Below are positions 26,568 through 37,608 of a DNA stretch of 64,000 nt, in pieces. A program made the translations under genes and the position numbers. Under the pieces are notes generated by a model. That model was not told where the DNA came from and made no database searches. It worked only from the letters and a program-made list of their open reading frames with translations. How positions within the stretch are numbered: the stretch's first letter is position 1; every line of letters begins with the position of its first letter. Source of the stretch: Annona cherimola. Taxonomy: Eukaryota > Streptophyta > Magnoliopsida > Magnoliales > Annonaceae. The stretch lies in the NCBI GenBank assembly GCA_030490835.1, contig CM059975.1, positions 61,061,174 through 61,125,173 of the forward strand, given 5' to 3'.

Positions 26568-29473
26568 GATTTATTTGTTCATTTTTCAGATATGTTTCAA
26601 GGCAAAGGCAAGCAACGTTTGGTTCATGGATAATGGTTGCTCAAGGCATATGACTGGAGAAAGAAGGTTATTTCATAAACTCAAGCCTTGCAATGAAGGA
26701 ACTATTGCTTTTGGAAACAATGAGAAAGGTAAAATTAAAGGTAAATGAAATATTAATAGTATTTCAAATGCATGTATGGAAGATGTATTATTTGTTGAAG
26801 GACTCAAGCACAATTTAATTAGTATTAGCCAATTATGTGACAAAGGATACAAGGTTGTGTTTGAATCATCTATATGTAATGTATTTGATGGAGAACATAT
26901 CATGTTTAGCGGAAAAAGACATGGAAATGTATATTTAGTTTCACTTGATGAACTAGATGGTCAATGTCTAATGGCCATTGACAATGATCCATGGGTTTGG
27001 CATAAGAGGCTTGGGCATATAAACATGACAAATATAAAGACCCTATGGAAGAAGAATTTGGTAGAAGGATTGCCTAAATTGAAATATGACAAAGATAAAA
27101 TTTGCAAGGCATGTCAATTGTCAAAACAACCTGAAATGTCTTTCTCTACCAAAAAAGAAATTTCCACCACTAGGCCACTTGAATCGCTACACATGGATCT
27201 ATATGGGTCATCCGACATTTTAACCATTAGTGGAAAGAAATATGTGTTTGTGATAGTTGATGATTTTTCAAGATTCACATAGGTAATTCTCTTAGCTAGC
27301 AAAGATGAAGCCTTCTCTATGTTTGCAACTTTTGTAATTTTGGTGCAAAATGAAAAACAAAGTACTATTATGACCATTAGAAGTGATCATGGTGGTGAGT
27401 TTGAAAATAAACGATTCATAGAATTATGCAATGAAAAAGGAATCCACCACATATTTTCTGCACCAAGAAATCCACAACAAAATGGAGTGGTTGAAAGGAA
27501 AAATAGAACCATACAAGAGATGGCTAGAACATTGCTAAATGAGAGCAAATTATCCAAGAAATTTTGGGGTGAAGCTGTAAGTACAGCTTGTCATGTGTTG
27601 AACCGAGTTACCATTAGAGAAATTTTGAAAAAGACCCCATATGAGCTATGGAAAGGTAGAAAACCAAATATTTCATATTTTCATGCTTTTGGTTGCACAT
27701 GTTATGTTTTGAACAATGGAAAAACCAACTTGGAAAAACTAGATGCTAAAAGTGATAAGATAATATTCCTTGGTTACTCATCAAATAGCAAAGCATATAG
27801 AGTCTTCAATAAAAGGAACCCAAGTTGTAGAAGAGTCAATACATGTTATTTTTGATGAATTTAACCCATGCTCCAAAAGAAAAGATGATTTAAGTGATGC
27901 GGATGATATCACAAGTAACATTGAAAAATTGCATGTGGAGAAGCAAGAAGAATCCATGGAAGAAAGGGTAAGTGAAGATAATAATTCCTATAAACCTCCA
28001 ACTGATTTAAAATTCAAAAATGTCCATCCAATTGAACAAGTTATAGGGAATGTCTATGAAGGTGTGAAGACTAGAAGGTCAAAACAAAATATTTGTGGAC
28101 AATACGCCTTTGTATCCAAAATTGAACCATCCACTATAGGTCAAGCTCTTGATGATGAAAACTGGATTATAGCAATGCAAGAGGAATTAAATCAATTTGA
28201 AGGAAACCAAGTTTGGCATCTTGTTCCAAGACCAAAAGATTGCATTGTCATTGGCACAAAATGGGTCTTTAGGAACAAATTAGATGAAAGTGGACTTGTG
28301 GTAAGAAACAAAGCTAGACTTGTGGTAAAGGGATACTCACAAGAAGAGGGAATAGACTTTGAGGAATCCTATGCTCCGGTTGCTAGATTAGAAGTCATTC
28401 GTATCTTACTAGCTTTTGCATCTCACATGAACTTTAAATTGTTTCAAATGGATGTTAAAAGTGCTTTTCTGAATGGTTATATAAATGAAGAGGTGTATGT
28501 TGAACAGCCACCTGGATTTGAGGAGAAAGATCAATCTAAATTTGTATACAAATTAACCAAAGCATTATATGGATTAAAACAAGCTCCAAGAGCTTGGTAT
28601 GAGAGATTAAGCAAATTTTTGATTGATCATGACTTCCAAAAGGGAAAGGTAGACACCACTTTGTTTATCAAGTACAAAGAAAAAGATATCTTGATTATTC
28701 AAATTTATGTTGATGACATTATTTTTGGTGCTACTAATGAGATTCTTTGTCAAGAATTTTCTGAGCTTGTGCAGAAAGAATTTGAGATGAGTATGATGGG
28801 GGACCTGAATTTCTTCCTTGGACTACAAATTAAGCAATCAAGTGAAGGAATCTTCATAAACCAGTTCAAGTATATCAAAGAAATATTAAAGAAGTTTGGC
28901 ATAGAAAATAGCAAAGGGGCAAACACGCCTATGAGCTCAACCATTAAAATTGACAAAGACGAGAAAGGCAAACCAGTCGATTTAAAATTATATAGAAGCA
29001 TGATAGGCTCTTTATTATATTTAACTGCTTCTAGACCCGATATTTTGTTTAGTGTTTGCACTAGTGGAACATGTCAATTTCTTGGGAACATGTTGGTTTC
29101 ATGGTTTTCAAGAAAACAAACTAGTGTTGCTCTATCTACGGCGGAAGCCAAATATGTTGCCACCGGGAGCTGTTGTGCTCAATTGCTTTGGATGAAACAA
29201 CAACTTAAGGACTATGACATGAATTTTAAAGATATACCTATTAGATGTGATAATACAAGTGTCATATGTTTAACTAAAAATCCAGTATTACATTCTAGGA
29301 CCAAGCACATAGACCTTAGACATCATTTTATCAGAGAACATGTATAAAATCATGACATATGCTTGGAATATGTAAGAACAGAAGATCAAATTGCAGACAT
29401 TTTTACCAAACCTCTAGCAAAAGAATCATTTTATAAAATTAGAAATGATATGGGAATGATTGAATTAACTTAG
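26568..29473 (+). pseudogene. Copia 1 pol, broken
   Basis: It follows gag in the +1 frame. Protease has FMDNG in place of FMDSG, which changes the active-site triad. The GAG-pre-integrase zinc site, integrase core (HMDLYG, SDHGGEF, VVERKN), reverse transcriptase ([16 protein letters not shown]) and part of RNase H follow. In-frame stops occur at about 26746, 27281 and 29345. A one-base insertion near 27820 shifts the frame. About 60 residues at the start of RNase H, including its first catalytic aspartate, are deleted at about 29061. Confidence 0.85.
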
Positions 29474-29811
29474 ACAAGCACACACTGAGGGGGAGCACAG
29501 GTTCAAGGGGAGCAGCCCTGCCATTCTCAAAGGATTAAACCGCTCCATCTCTATTTTTGATCAATTGACAAAAAGGGGGAGAAGAGATCAGGATTTAAGT
29601 CTCCGTTTTAAATGCGTGTATTAATGGTTTTAAGTCTTAAATGTTTGTATGAATGATTTTAACTTGTGATATATTGGAAGAAATATGTATGTTAAACTCA
29701 TGTTTTTTAACTTGTGATTTATTGAAAATATATATTAAAAATCAAAATGCAAAAATAGTTTGTTTTAAAGACATTGAAAGGTATATACTCAAATCAGTTT
29801 TGCCAATCATC

Positions 29812-29824
29812 AAAAAGTGGGAGA
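29812..29824 (+). promoter_or_regulatory. Polypurine tract of copia 1
   Basis: AAAAAGTGGGAGA lies directly upstream of the 3' LTR. Related purine runs stand further upstream at about 29486 and 29571. Confidence 0.75.
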
Positions 29825-29825
29825 T

Positions 29826-31488
29826 TGTTGGAAACATGTGGAAAATAAGCCAAGTTTTTGTTTTGATGATTAACAAACCAATTTGAGTAAGTGTTAGTTA
29901 CTAACATGTTTGTAAAGATGATTGAAGGTTATAAAAATGAAGAATATGAAGCATGGAAAGTCAAGTCGATTTCCAAGTCGACTCAGGCATCGACTTAAGC
30001 CAAGTCGATCCCCAAGTCGACTCCAGTAGCGACTTCAGCTCGACATTTTCGTCCAAAGTTGAAAACGGGGAACCAAGCTACCGAAGTCGCAAACGAAGTC
30101 GACTCCGCATGCGACTTGGGTGAAGTCGCAGACCAAGTCGACTCCAGCTTCGACTTCGAGGCGTCATTTTCATCCAGAGTTGAAATTGGGGACGAGAGCT
30201 GCCGAAGTCGCATCCCAAGTCGACTCCGCATGCGACTTGGGTGAAGTCGCAGACCAAGTCGACTCCAGCTTCGACTCTAGTGCAGAACTAGCAGATCAAG
30301 ACGACTCAATGATAGATTCAAGTGAAGATGAAGGCCAAGACGACTCAAACACTCAAATGAAGATCAAATGAAGATCAAAGCAAGAAAGGTTGCATGAATT
30401 CATCATGTTGGATTATGAACAAACATTTGGACATCATTAGACGTTCTAAGATTCAAGTATTCAAGATTACAATGATTCAAAGTTTGCAAGTCACGGAGCT
30501 AAAAGGATATCAAGCTAGGATGATTATACTGAGTCCCAAAAGATATAATCAAGGGAAGAACAACCAAACATGAAGAAATTCAAGCAAGCAAGGCATTACG
30601 AAGATTTCAAGTTCAACTAGCAAGTTGAAGAAGTGAAGTTGGAACCGAAGTCGACTTCACCTGGACTTGGGTCAAGTCGAAAACCAAGTCGACCTAAACT
30701 GGAACTTGAAGAAGTTGTGAACAGGCGAAGTCGCACCCGAAGTCAACTCCACCTGCGACTTGGGTAGCAACGGTCGAAAAATTTTCGAACGTTGGAGCAT
30801 TAAATGCGCGCCACCTACTTCCAAACGTTCGGATTCCCTCGCAAATTATGTAAGACATTCAATATGAACGTGGAGGGTAGCTGAGAATTCATTGAATGAG
30901 CATAATTTCCATCTCTAAGAGCATTAAGTGATCAAGCCATCATATAGAAGAAAAACTCCGCTTTCAAATTGCCAAGAGCTGCTTGCTGAATCATTGAGCC
31001 TACGTTACAAGTTCTTCTCTGTGCCAAATCTGCCTGTATGCAACAGTAAAGTGTAGAAACTTTCTTTCATTTTTTATTGTTGTATTGAACTTGATTTAGT
31101 TTGGGTAACTAAGATCAAGTGTAAGCAAAGTAGTGTGTGATTAGAGTGAAACTCGTAACCTACTTGTGCTGTGTATTGTTGATGCCCCCTAGAGCTGGAA
31201 TCTAGAAGAGTGCAGTGGCTCTAGTTGTATTTGTGAAATACGATAGTGGAACCCAAGTCACAAGAGGTGTGAGCTTGGAAGAGTGGAGTAGGGAGGTTGC
31301 CCGAACCACTATAAAATCTTGTGTGTTGATATTTATTTATGCTCTCTACACTATATTGCTTTCCATTTTGTTTCTTCATAAAGGGGACTAGATTAATCCG
31401 GGGTAAAGTTTCTGTTTAAGTTGAAAAATTTTAAATACCCAATTCACCCCTCCCCCCTTGGGTAATTGTCATTAACTCAGGACCAAAA
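29826..31488 (+). repeat. Copia 1 3' LTR
   Basis: It matches the 5' LTR over about 1663 bp, with scattered single-base changes. It ends CCAAAA instead of CCAACA. Confidence 0.85.
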
Positions 31489-32252
31489 ATTCCTTAAATG
31501 CACCTCAATCTACCATACATTAACTTCCCTAGGTCATAGCCCATTTATATGTAATTTTTGGATTTTTAAAAAATTCAAAAAATCAGATTTTGATGCTCTT
31601 CAACGTCCATGGTTTCCACCTTGGTTCATGCTTTAAATTTTGTCTTTTTTTCACCATAATTGCTTTCATCCCATTGTGATTAAGCAAATCTCATGATAAT
31701 TAGATTAATCCATTTCTACCATACCATTCGTCATATTGTTTTATCCATCTCTCTCAAGTTTCGTCTCAAACCGACTTTTCCAACTCAAGTTATGACCACT
31801 TGAATTTATCTTTTGGATTTGGGATAAAAACAATTAATTATCACTCTAATCCCATCATGATTCCCTTAATCCAATCCATTCATAACATTGGTTGTGAACT
31901 TACCTTTCAAATTTCATCGAAATCCGCCTTATAGGCGTTAAGTTATGAATTTTCTATCATTTTTCATCTTAATTCCATAATTACCTTTAATCTCCATAAA
32001 TTAAATCATGGTAATTAATATGATTATTCATGACACATTTTCACCTTTCAATTCTCGTTAAGCCCCTCGGGTCATACCGACTCACTTTGGGCTCCGGCGA
32101 TTAAATTTTTAATCACCATTCTTAACTAAAACCCTAATTGCAAAAAATCATTAATCACAAAATCATCCAAAATTCATTCAAGGCATACATATCATAATTA
32201 CATGCCAAATGCTTTCATATGAGTCCTACTTGGATCCGGGTATCGCAGGTAA

Positions 32253-32466
32253 GTGCTCCAAAGTCAAAGAACTAGTGCAATCCATCTCTCTTAAGGCAAG
32301 GAGGCTTGCCTTTTTTGCATGGCTAAATTTCTCATGGGCCATGGCAATGTGTGGGCACCAGTGGTTGTGATGGCAATGACTCCTGTGCTTGTCGAGTTCA
32401 TCCTCTTGGTGCTTGCCTTGAGGTCCACTCTTGATTTCTCTCCCTTGCTCTCCTCTTGGAAGACAT
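32253..32466 (-). pseudogene. Athila third open frame (env position), 5' part
   Basis: On the minus strand an ATG at 32464-32466 opens a basic start (MSSKRRARERNQEW) and then runs, with stops, towards the 3' part at 17040-18006. Solo LTR 3 separates the two parts, and copia 2 is inserted 15 bp upstream of this ATG. A basic N-terminus is usual for ATHILA ORF-1 type proteins. Confidence 0.5.
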
Positions 32467-32481
32467 GAATATGGAGGGTTG

Positions 32482-34113
32482 TGTTGGGTCCCGAATAGAT
32501 GGCAAAACCCAAGAGGGGAGGGGTGAATTGGGTTCTTAAAAATTTCTTTTAGTAACTTAAAAACTTAACCCCTTGTAGAATTAATCCCCTTTAATGAAGA
32601 AGCTGAATGGAAAGCAAAGTAATAAAGAGAGCAGAAATAAAAGCAAGTAGACAAGGATTTTATAGTGGTTCGGGCAACCTCCCTACTCCACTCTTCCAAG
32701 CTCACACACCTTGTGACTTGGGTTCCACTATGATATTCTCTCAATACAATTAGAGCCTCTTGCTCTCTTCTAGATTCAAAGCTCTAGGGGGCATCAACAA
32801 CTAGAGCCACTTGCTCTCTTCTAGATTCTAGCTCTAGGGGGCATCAACAACTAGCACAAGTAGGTGATGAGTCACACTCCAATCACACACTACTTTGCTA
32901 CCACTTGATCTTAGCTATCCAAGCTAAATCAAGTTCAATACAAACAAATAATCAATGAAAGTAAACTACACTTTACAGGTGTGTAGAAACGATTTAGCAC
33001 AGGAAAAAACTTGTAGATGATGGCTTTGAAGTTTCTGAATGTAGCTCTTGCAACTTGAAGCACAATTCTTCCTCTCTTGATTGGCTTGATCACTTTAATG
33101 CTCTTGTAGATAGGAGTTATATTCACTTACTGTTTTCCAACTTCTTCCCTCGTCCACATTAACTCCCTTTTATAATTTTGGAGGGAATTCGAACGTTAGA
33201 AGGTAGGTGGCGCGCATTTAATGCGCCAACGTTCGAATTAATTCCGACCGTTGCGACCCAAGTCGCATGTGGAGTCGACTTGGCCTGCGACTTGGCTTCC
33301 AAGTCGCACCTGGAGTCGACTTCGTGTGCGACTCCAGTTCTTCAGATTTCCAAGTCCGAGTCTGGGTCAACTTGGCCTTCAGTCCTCAACTCAAGTCGAT
33401 CCTGGAGTCGACTTGGGTTGCGACTTGGCGTGGTCTTTTGCAAGAACACCTTGATCTTCTTGAACTGGCTTGTACTTTGTTAAATTGGTCTTCATGACTT
33501 GGATATTTCTTCATTTAGAATAAGCTTGAAGATTAGATTTGGACTTGATAGACTTGATTTGAACTTTGAATATAAATCTTAGCTTTTGATCTTCAAGAAA
33601 CTTCAGTTGCTTTTTGAGAATGAACTTTGCATCTTATTTGGATTTGATAAATTCCAAATGGATCCTTGGAATAAGATTGAAACTTCAATCTTCAAGTCTG
33701 AACTCCTCAAGTCGAAGTTGGAGTCGACCTCGTCTGCGACTTTGCCCAAGTCCCACCTGGAGTCGACTTCGCCTGCGACTTCGTCATGTCCGTTTCCACT
33801 TTTTCAACTCTGGATGCTTGAAGTCGATGCTGGAGTCGACTTCGTCTGCGACTTGGTTTCCTAAGTCGCACCTGGAGTCGACTTCGCCTGCGACTTCACT
33901 TGTTCTTCTCCCCTTTTCAGCTCTGGACAGATTTGACTTCTTGAAGTCGATCTCGGAGTCGACTTGGTATACGACTTGGCTTCCATACTTGATTTTCTTC
34001 AAATGAATATTCCTTAAACATTTCCACAAACTTGTTAGTAGCCAAGACTTACTCAAATTGATTTGTTAATCATCAAAACATAGATTTAGCTAGTTTTCCT
34101 CATGTTTCCAACA
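32482..34113 (-). repeat. Copia 2 3' LTR
   Basis: 1632 bp, TG...CA. It holds eight GTCGAC sites in inverted GTCGCA/TGCGAC contexts between about 33270 and 33965, and a TATA box at 33167-33174 (minus strand). Confidence 0.92.
33167..33174 (-). promoter_or_regulatory. TATA box in copia 2 3' LTR
   Basis: The minus strand reads TATAAAAG, downstream of the GTCGAC-rich block. The same site in the 5' LTR (40190-40197) would drive transcription of the element. Confidence 0.6.
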
Positions 34114-34526
34114 ATCTCCCCCTTTTTGATGATTGACAAAACCGATTTGAGTGGATACCTTTCATTAAAAATAATATGCTCATATTGCATTTTAAAATCA
34201 TGTTTATGCTCATGCAATCAGAACATTCAAATATCATGTAAGCATATCCTACTCTCCTCCCCATTCTTACTCTTCTCTTCTTACATCTCTCTCCCTTTTA
34301 ATCATCTCTCTCCCCTTTTTAATCATTAAGACTTATACTCAATTTTTCAACTCAAATACTCTTCTTCTCCTTAAATCTCTCTCCCCCTTTTTGTCAATAT
34401 ATCAAAAAGATTAGAGGGTATTCAAAGAGATAGGTGGGTTAGCTCCCCCTAAATGGGTGCTCCCCCTGAGTTTATGCTTATCCTAATTTTAGATACTACT
34501 TGTTATAGCATTTGTTGTTTTGTTAC
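34114..34526 (-). promoter_or_regulatory. Copia 2 3' untranslated region with repeated polypurine tracts
   Basis: The tract next to the LTR is AAAAAGGGGGAGA on the minus strand (34115-34127). Four or more similar purine runs follow upstream (about 34309-34320, 34379-34392, 34442-34449 and 34461-34468). Multiplied polypurine tracts before the 3' LTR are known in Sireviruses, which supports that lineage. Confidence 0.75.
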
Positions 34527-37500
34527 TTAGGTGAGCTCAATCATTCCCATGTCATTTCTAATTTTATAGAATGCTTCTCTTGCTAGGGGCTTAGTGAATA
34601 TATCTGCAACTTGATCCTCTGTTCTTACATATACCAAACATATGTCATGATTTTCTACATGTTCTCTAATGAAATGATGTCTAAGGTCTATATGTTTGGT
34701 CCTAGAATGCAAGACTGGATTCTTGGTTAGACATATGGCACTTGTATTATCACATTTGATAGGTATATCTTTGAAATCCATGCCATAGTCCCTAAGTTGC
34801 TGTTTCATCCAAAGTAATTGAGCACAACAGCTCCCGGCGGCAATGTATTCGGCTTCCGCCGTAGATAGAGCAACACTAGTTTGTTTTCTTGAAAACCATG
34901 AAACAATCATGCTTCCAAGAAACTGACATGTTCCACTAGTGCTTTTTCTATCTACTTTGTAACCAGCAAAATCCGCATCCGAGTAGCCGATTAGATCAAA
35001 ATTAGAGCCCTTTGGATACCATAGTCCTAAATTGGTAGTGTCTACTAGATATCTAAAAATTCTTTTCACAGCTACCAAGTGTGATTCTTTTGGGCATGAT
35101 TGAAATCTAGAGCACATACACACACTAAACAAAATATCTGGCCTAGAAGCAGTTAAATACAATAAGGAACCTATCATGCTTCTATACAATTTTATATCAA
35201 CTAATTTTCCCTTTTCATCTTTGTCCATTTTGATTGTGGAGCTCATGGGCGTGTTTGCTCCTTTGCTGTTCTCCATGCCAAACTTCTTGAGCATCTCCTT
35301 GATGTATTTGGACTGGTTTATGAAGATTCCTTCATTTAGTTGCTTGATTTTCAGTCCAAGGAAGAAGTTTAGCTCTCCCATCATGCTCATCTCAAACTCT
35401 TTCTGCATAAGCTCAGAAAATTCTTGGCAAAGAGTTTCATTTGTAGCACCAAAAATGATATCATCAACATAAATTTGAATGATTAATATATCCTTTCCAT
35501 TGTACTTAATAAACAGAGTGGTGTCTACCTTTCCCTTTTGAAAGTTATGATCAATCAAAAACTTGCTTAGTCTATCATACCAAGCTCTTGGAGCTTGTTT
35601 CAATCCATATAATGCTTTGGTCAACTTGTACACAAATTTTGATTGATCTTTCTCCTCAAATCCAGGTGGTTGCTCAACATACACCTCTTCATTTATATAA
35701 CCATTCAGAAATGCACTTTTGACATCCATTTGAAACAATTTAAAGTTCATGTGAGATGCAAAAGCTAGTAAGATGCGAATTGCTTCCAATCTAGCAACCG
35801 GGGCATAGGATTCCTCAAAATCTATTCCTTCTTCTTGTGAGTATCCTTTTGCCACAAGTCTAGCTTTGTTCCTCACTACAAGTCCACTTTCATCTAATTT
35901 GTTCCTAAAGACCCACTTGGTGCCAATAATAGTACAATCATATGGTCTAGGAACAAGGTGCCAAACTTGATTTCTTTCAAATTGATTTAGCTCTTCTTGC
36001 ATTGCTATAATCCAGTTTTCATCATCAAGAGCTTGTTCAATATTAGAAGGTTCAATCTTGGATACAAAAGCATATTGTCCACACACATTTTGCTTTGACC
36101 TTCTAGTTTTTACACCTTCATACACATTTCCTATAACTTGCTCAATTGGATGTGCATGTTTGAATTTTAAATCAGATGGAGGTTTATAGGAATCATTACC
36201 TTCACTTACCCTTTCCTCCATGGACTCTTCTTGCTTTTCCACATGCAGCCTTTCAAAGTTGCTTACAATCTCATCTACATCACTTAAATCATCTCTTCTT
36301 TTCAAGCATGTATTAGTTTCATAAAAAATAACATGTATGGATTCTTCTATAACTTGGTTTCGTTTATTGAAAACTCTATATGCTTTGCTATTTGATGAAT
36401 AACCAAGGAATATTGCTTCATCACTTTTAGCATCAAGTTTTCCCAAGTTGGTTTTTCCATTGTTCAGAACATAACATGTGCATCCAAAAGCATGAAAATA
36501 AGATATGTTTGGTTTCTTTCCTTTCCATAGCTCATATGGGGTCTTTTTCAAGATTGCTCTGATGGTAACTCGATTCAATACATGACAAGCTGTACTTACA
36601 GCTTCACCCCAAAACTTCTTAGATAATTCGCTCTCATTTAGCATAGTTCTAGCCATCTCTTGTATAGTTCTATTTTTCCTCTCCACTACTCCATTTTGTT
36701 GTGGAGTCCTTGGTGCAGAAAATGTGTGGTGAATTCCTTTTTCATTACATAATTCTATGAATCGTTTGTTCTCAAATTCACCACCATGGTCACTTCTTAT
36801 AGTCATAATAGTACTTTGTTTTTCATTTTCCACCAAGTTTACAAACGTTGCAAACATAGAGAAGGCTTCATCTTTGCTAGCTAAAAGAATTATCCATGTG
36901 AATCTTGAAAAGTCATCAACAATTACAAATACATATTTCTTTCCACCAATGGTTAAAATGTCGGATGGCCCATATAGATCCATGTGTAGCAATTCAAGTG
37001 GCCTAGTGGTGGAAATCTCCTTTTTGGTAGAAAAAGACATCTTTGGTTGTTTAGATAATTGACATGCCTTACATAATTTATTTTTGTCATATTTCAACTT
37101 AGGCAAGCCTTCTACCAAACTCTTTTTCCATAGGGTCTTTATGTTTCTCATGTTTATATGCCCAAGCCTTTTATGCCAAACCCATGGATCATTATCAATG
37201 GCCATTAGACATTGACCATTTAGTTCATCAAGTGAAACCAAATATACATTTCCATGTCTTTTTCCACTAAACATGATATGTTCACCATCAAATACATTGC
37301 ATATAGATGATTCAAACACAACCTTATATCCTTTATCACATAATTGGCTAATGCTCATTAAGTTATGCTTGAGTCCTTCAACAAACAAAACATCCTCCAT
37401 GCATGCATTTGAGCTACTGTAAATATTTCCTTTACCTTTGATTTTACCTTTCTCATTATTTCCAAAGGCAACCGTTCCATCGTTGCAAGGCTTAAGTTTA

Positions 37501-37601
37501 TGGAATAAACTCCTTTCTCCGGTCATGTGCCTTGAACAACCACTATCCATGAACCATACATTGTTTGCCTTTGCCTTTAAACAAATCTGAAAAATAATCA
37601 A
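34527..37601 (-). CDS. pol: Copia 2 pol polyprotein (protease, integrase, RT, RNase H)
   Basis: The frame codes for 1024 residues without a break. Order: protease with D19-S20-G21 (WFMDSG); GAG-pre-integrase zinc site H143, H148, C177, C180; integrase core D208, D271, E307 with 35 residues between the last two; copia-type reverse transcriptase with D626 (QMDVKSAF) and YVDD at 711-714; RNase H with D875/D877, E916/E918 and D951 (region about 870-985); end at DMGMIELT. This is the Ty1/copia order (integrase before RT). Together these domains process gag-pol, copy the RNA and insert the DNA. The first codon shown is TTG; no ATG fits the start. It lies in the +1 frame relative to gag, so it must be made by frameshift or from a spliced RNA. 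All visible catalytic residues are present. Confidence 0.93.
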   Translation of the reverse strand: MIIFQICLKAKANNVWFMDSGCSRHMTGERSLFHKLKPCNDGTVAFGNNEKGKIKGKGNIYSSSNACMEDVLFVEGLKHNLMSISQLCDKGYKVVFESSICNVFDGEHIMFSGKRHGNVYLVSLDELNGQCLMAIDNDPWVWHKRLGHINMRNIKTLWKKSLVEGLPKLKYDKNKLCKACQLSKQPKMSFSTKKEISTTRPLELLHMDLYGPSDILTIGGKKYVFVIVDDFSRFTWIILLASKDEAFSMFATFVNLVENEKQSTIMTIRSDHGGEFENKRFIELCNEKGIHHTFSAPRTPQQNGVVERKNRTIQEMARTMLNESELSKKFWGEAVSTACHVLNRVTIRAILKKTPYELWKGKKPNISYFHAFGCTCYVLNNGKTNLGKLDAKSDEAIFLGYSSNSKAYRVFNKRNQVIEESIHVIFYETNTCLKRRDDLSDVDEIVSNFERLHVEKQEESMEERVSEGNDSYKPPSDLKFKHAHPIEQVIGNVYEGVKTRRSKQNVCGQYAFVSKIEPSNIEQALDDENWIIAMQEELNQFERNQVWHLVPRPYDCTIIGTKWVFRNKLDESGLVVRNKARLVAKGYSQEEGIDFEESYAPVARLEAIRILLAFASHMNFKLFQMDVKSAFLNGYINEEVYVEQPPGFEEKDQSKFVYKLTKALYGLKQAPRAWYDRLSKFLIDHNFQKGKVDTTLFIKYNGKDILIIQIYVDDIIFGATNETLCQEFSELMQKEFEMSMMGELNFFLGLKIKQLNEGIFINQSKYIKEMLKKFGMENSKGANTPMSSTIKMDKDEKGKLVDIKLYRSMIGSLLYLTASRPDILFSVCMCSRFQSCPKESHLVAVKRIFRYLVDTTNLGLWYPKGSNFDLIGYSDADFAGYKVDRKSTSGTCQFLGSMIVSWFSRKQTSVALSTAEAEYIAAGSCCAQLLWMKQQLRDYGMDFKDIPIKCDNTSAICLTKNPVLHSRTKHIDLRHHFIREHVENHDICLVYVRTEDQVADIFTKPLAREAFYKIRNDMGMIELT

Positions 37602-37608
37602 ATAATTC

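Larger units (their letters stand above)
23064..31488 (+). mobile_element. Copia 1: decayed Sirevirus-type Ty1/copia element
   Basis: The 8425-bp element has two 1.66-kb LTRs starting TGTTGGAAAC. A primer-binding site matches initiator methionine tRNA, and a polypurine tract is present. Gag and pol are in plus orientation but broken by several stops, one frameshift and two deletions. The flanking 5-mers are ATGCC (23059-23063) and ATTCC (31489-31493), a duplication with one change. The last LTR base pair is AA instead of CA. In the first 440 or so bases the LTRs differ at about 15 sites. It is inserted in solo LTR 3. Confidence 0.85.
18012..32247 (-). mobile_element. Solo LTR 3 of the long-LTR family, split by copia 1
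   Basis: On the plus strand it begins TGTGGCACC and ends GGGTATCGCA. The flanking 5-mers are GGTAC (18007-18011) and GGTAA (32248-32252), a duplication with one change. Removing copia 1 (23064-31488) and its 5-bp repeat leaves about 5.8 kb. Both termini align with solo LTR 2 in reverse, and so do inner blocks, for example 21460-21590 against 14030-14120. It lies inside the env-position frame of the Athila element. Confidence 0.75.

Noticed and set aside
33614..34006. 130-residue frame with repeated LESTSSAT-like peptides (also at 40637-41029)
   Set aside because: The peptide repeats are a by-product of the GTCGAC/GCGACTT DNA repeats in the copia LTR and appear in several frames on both strands.
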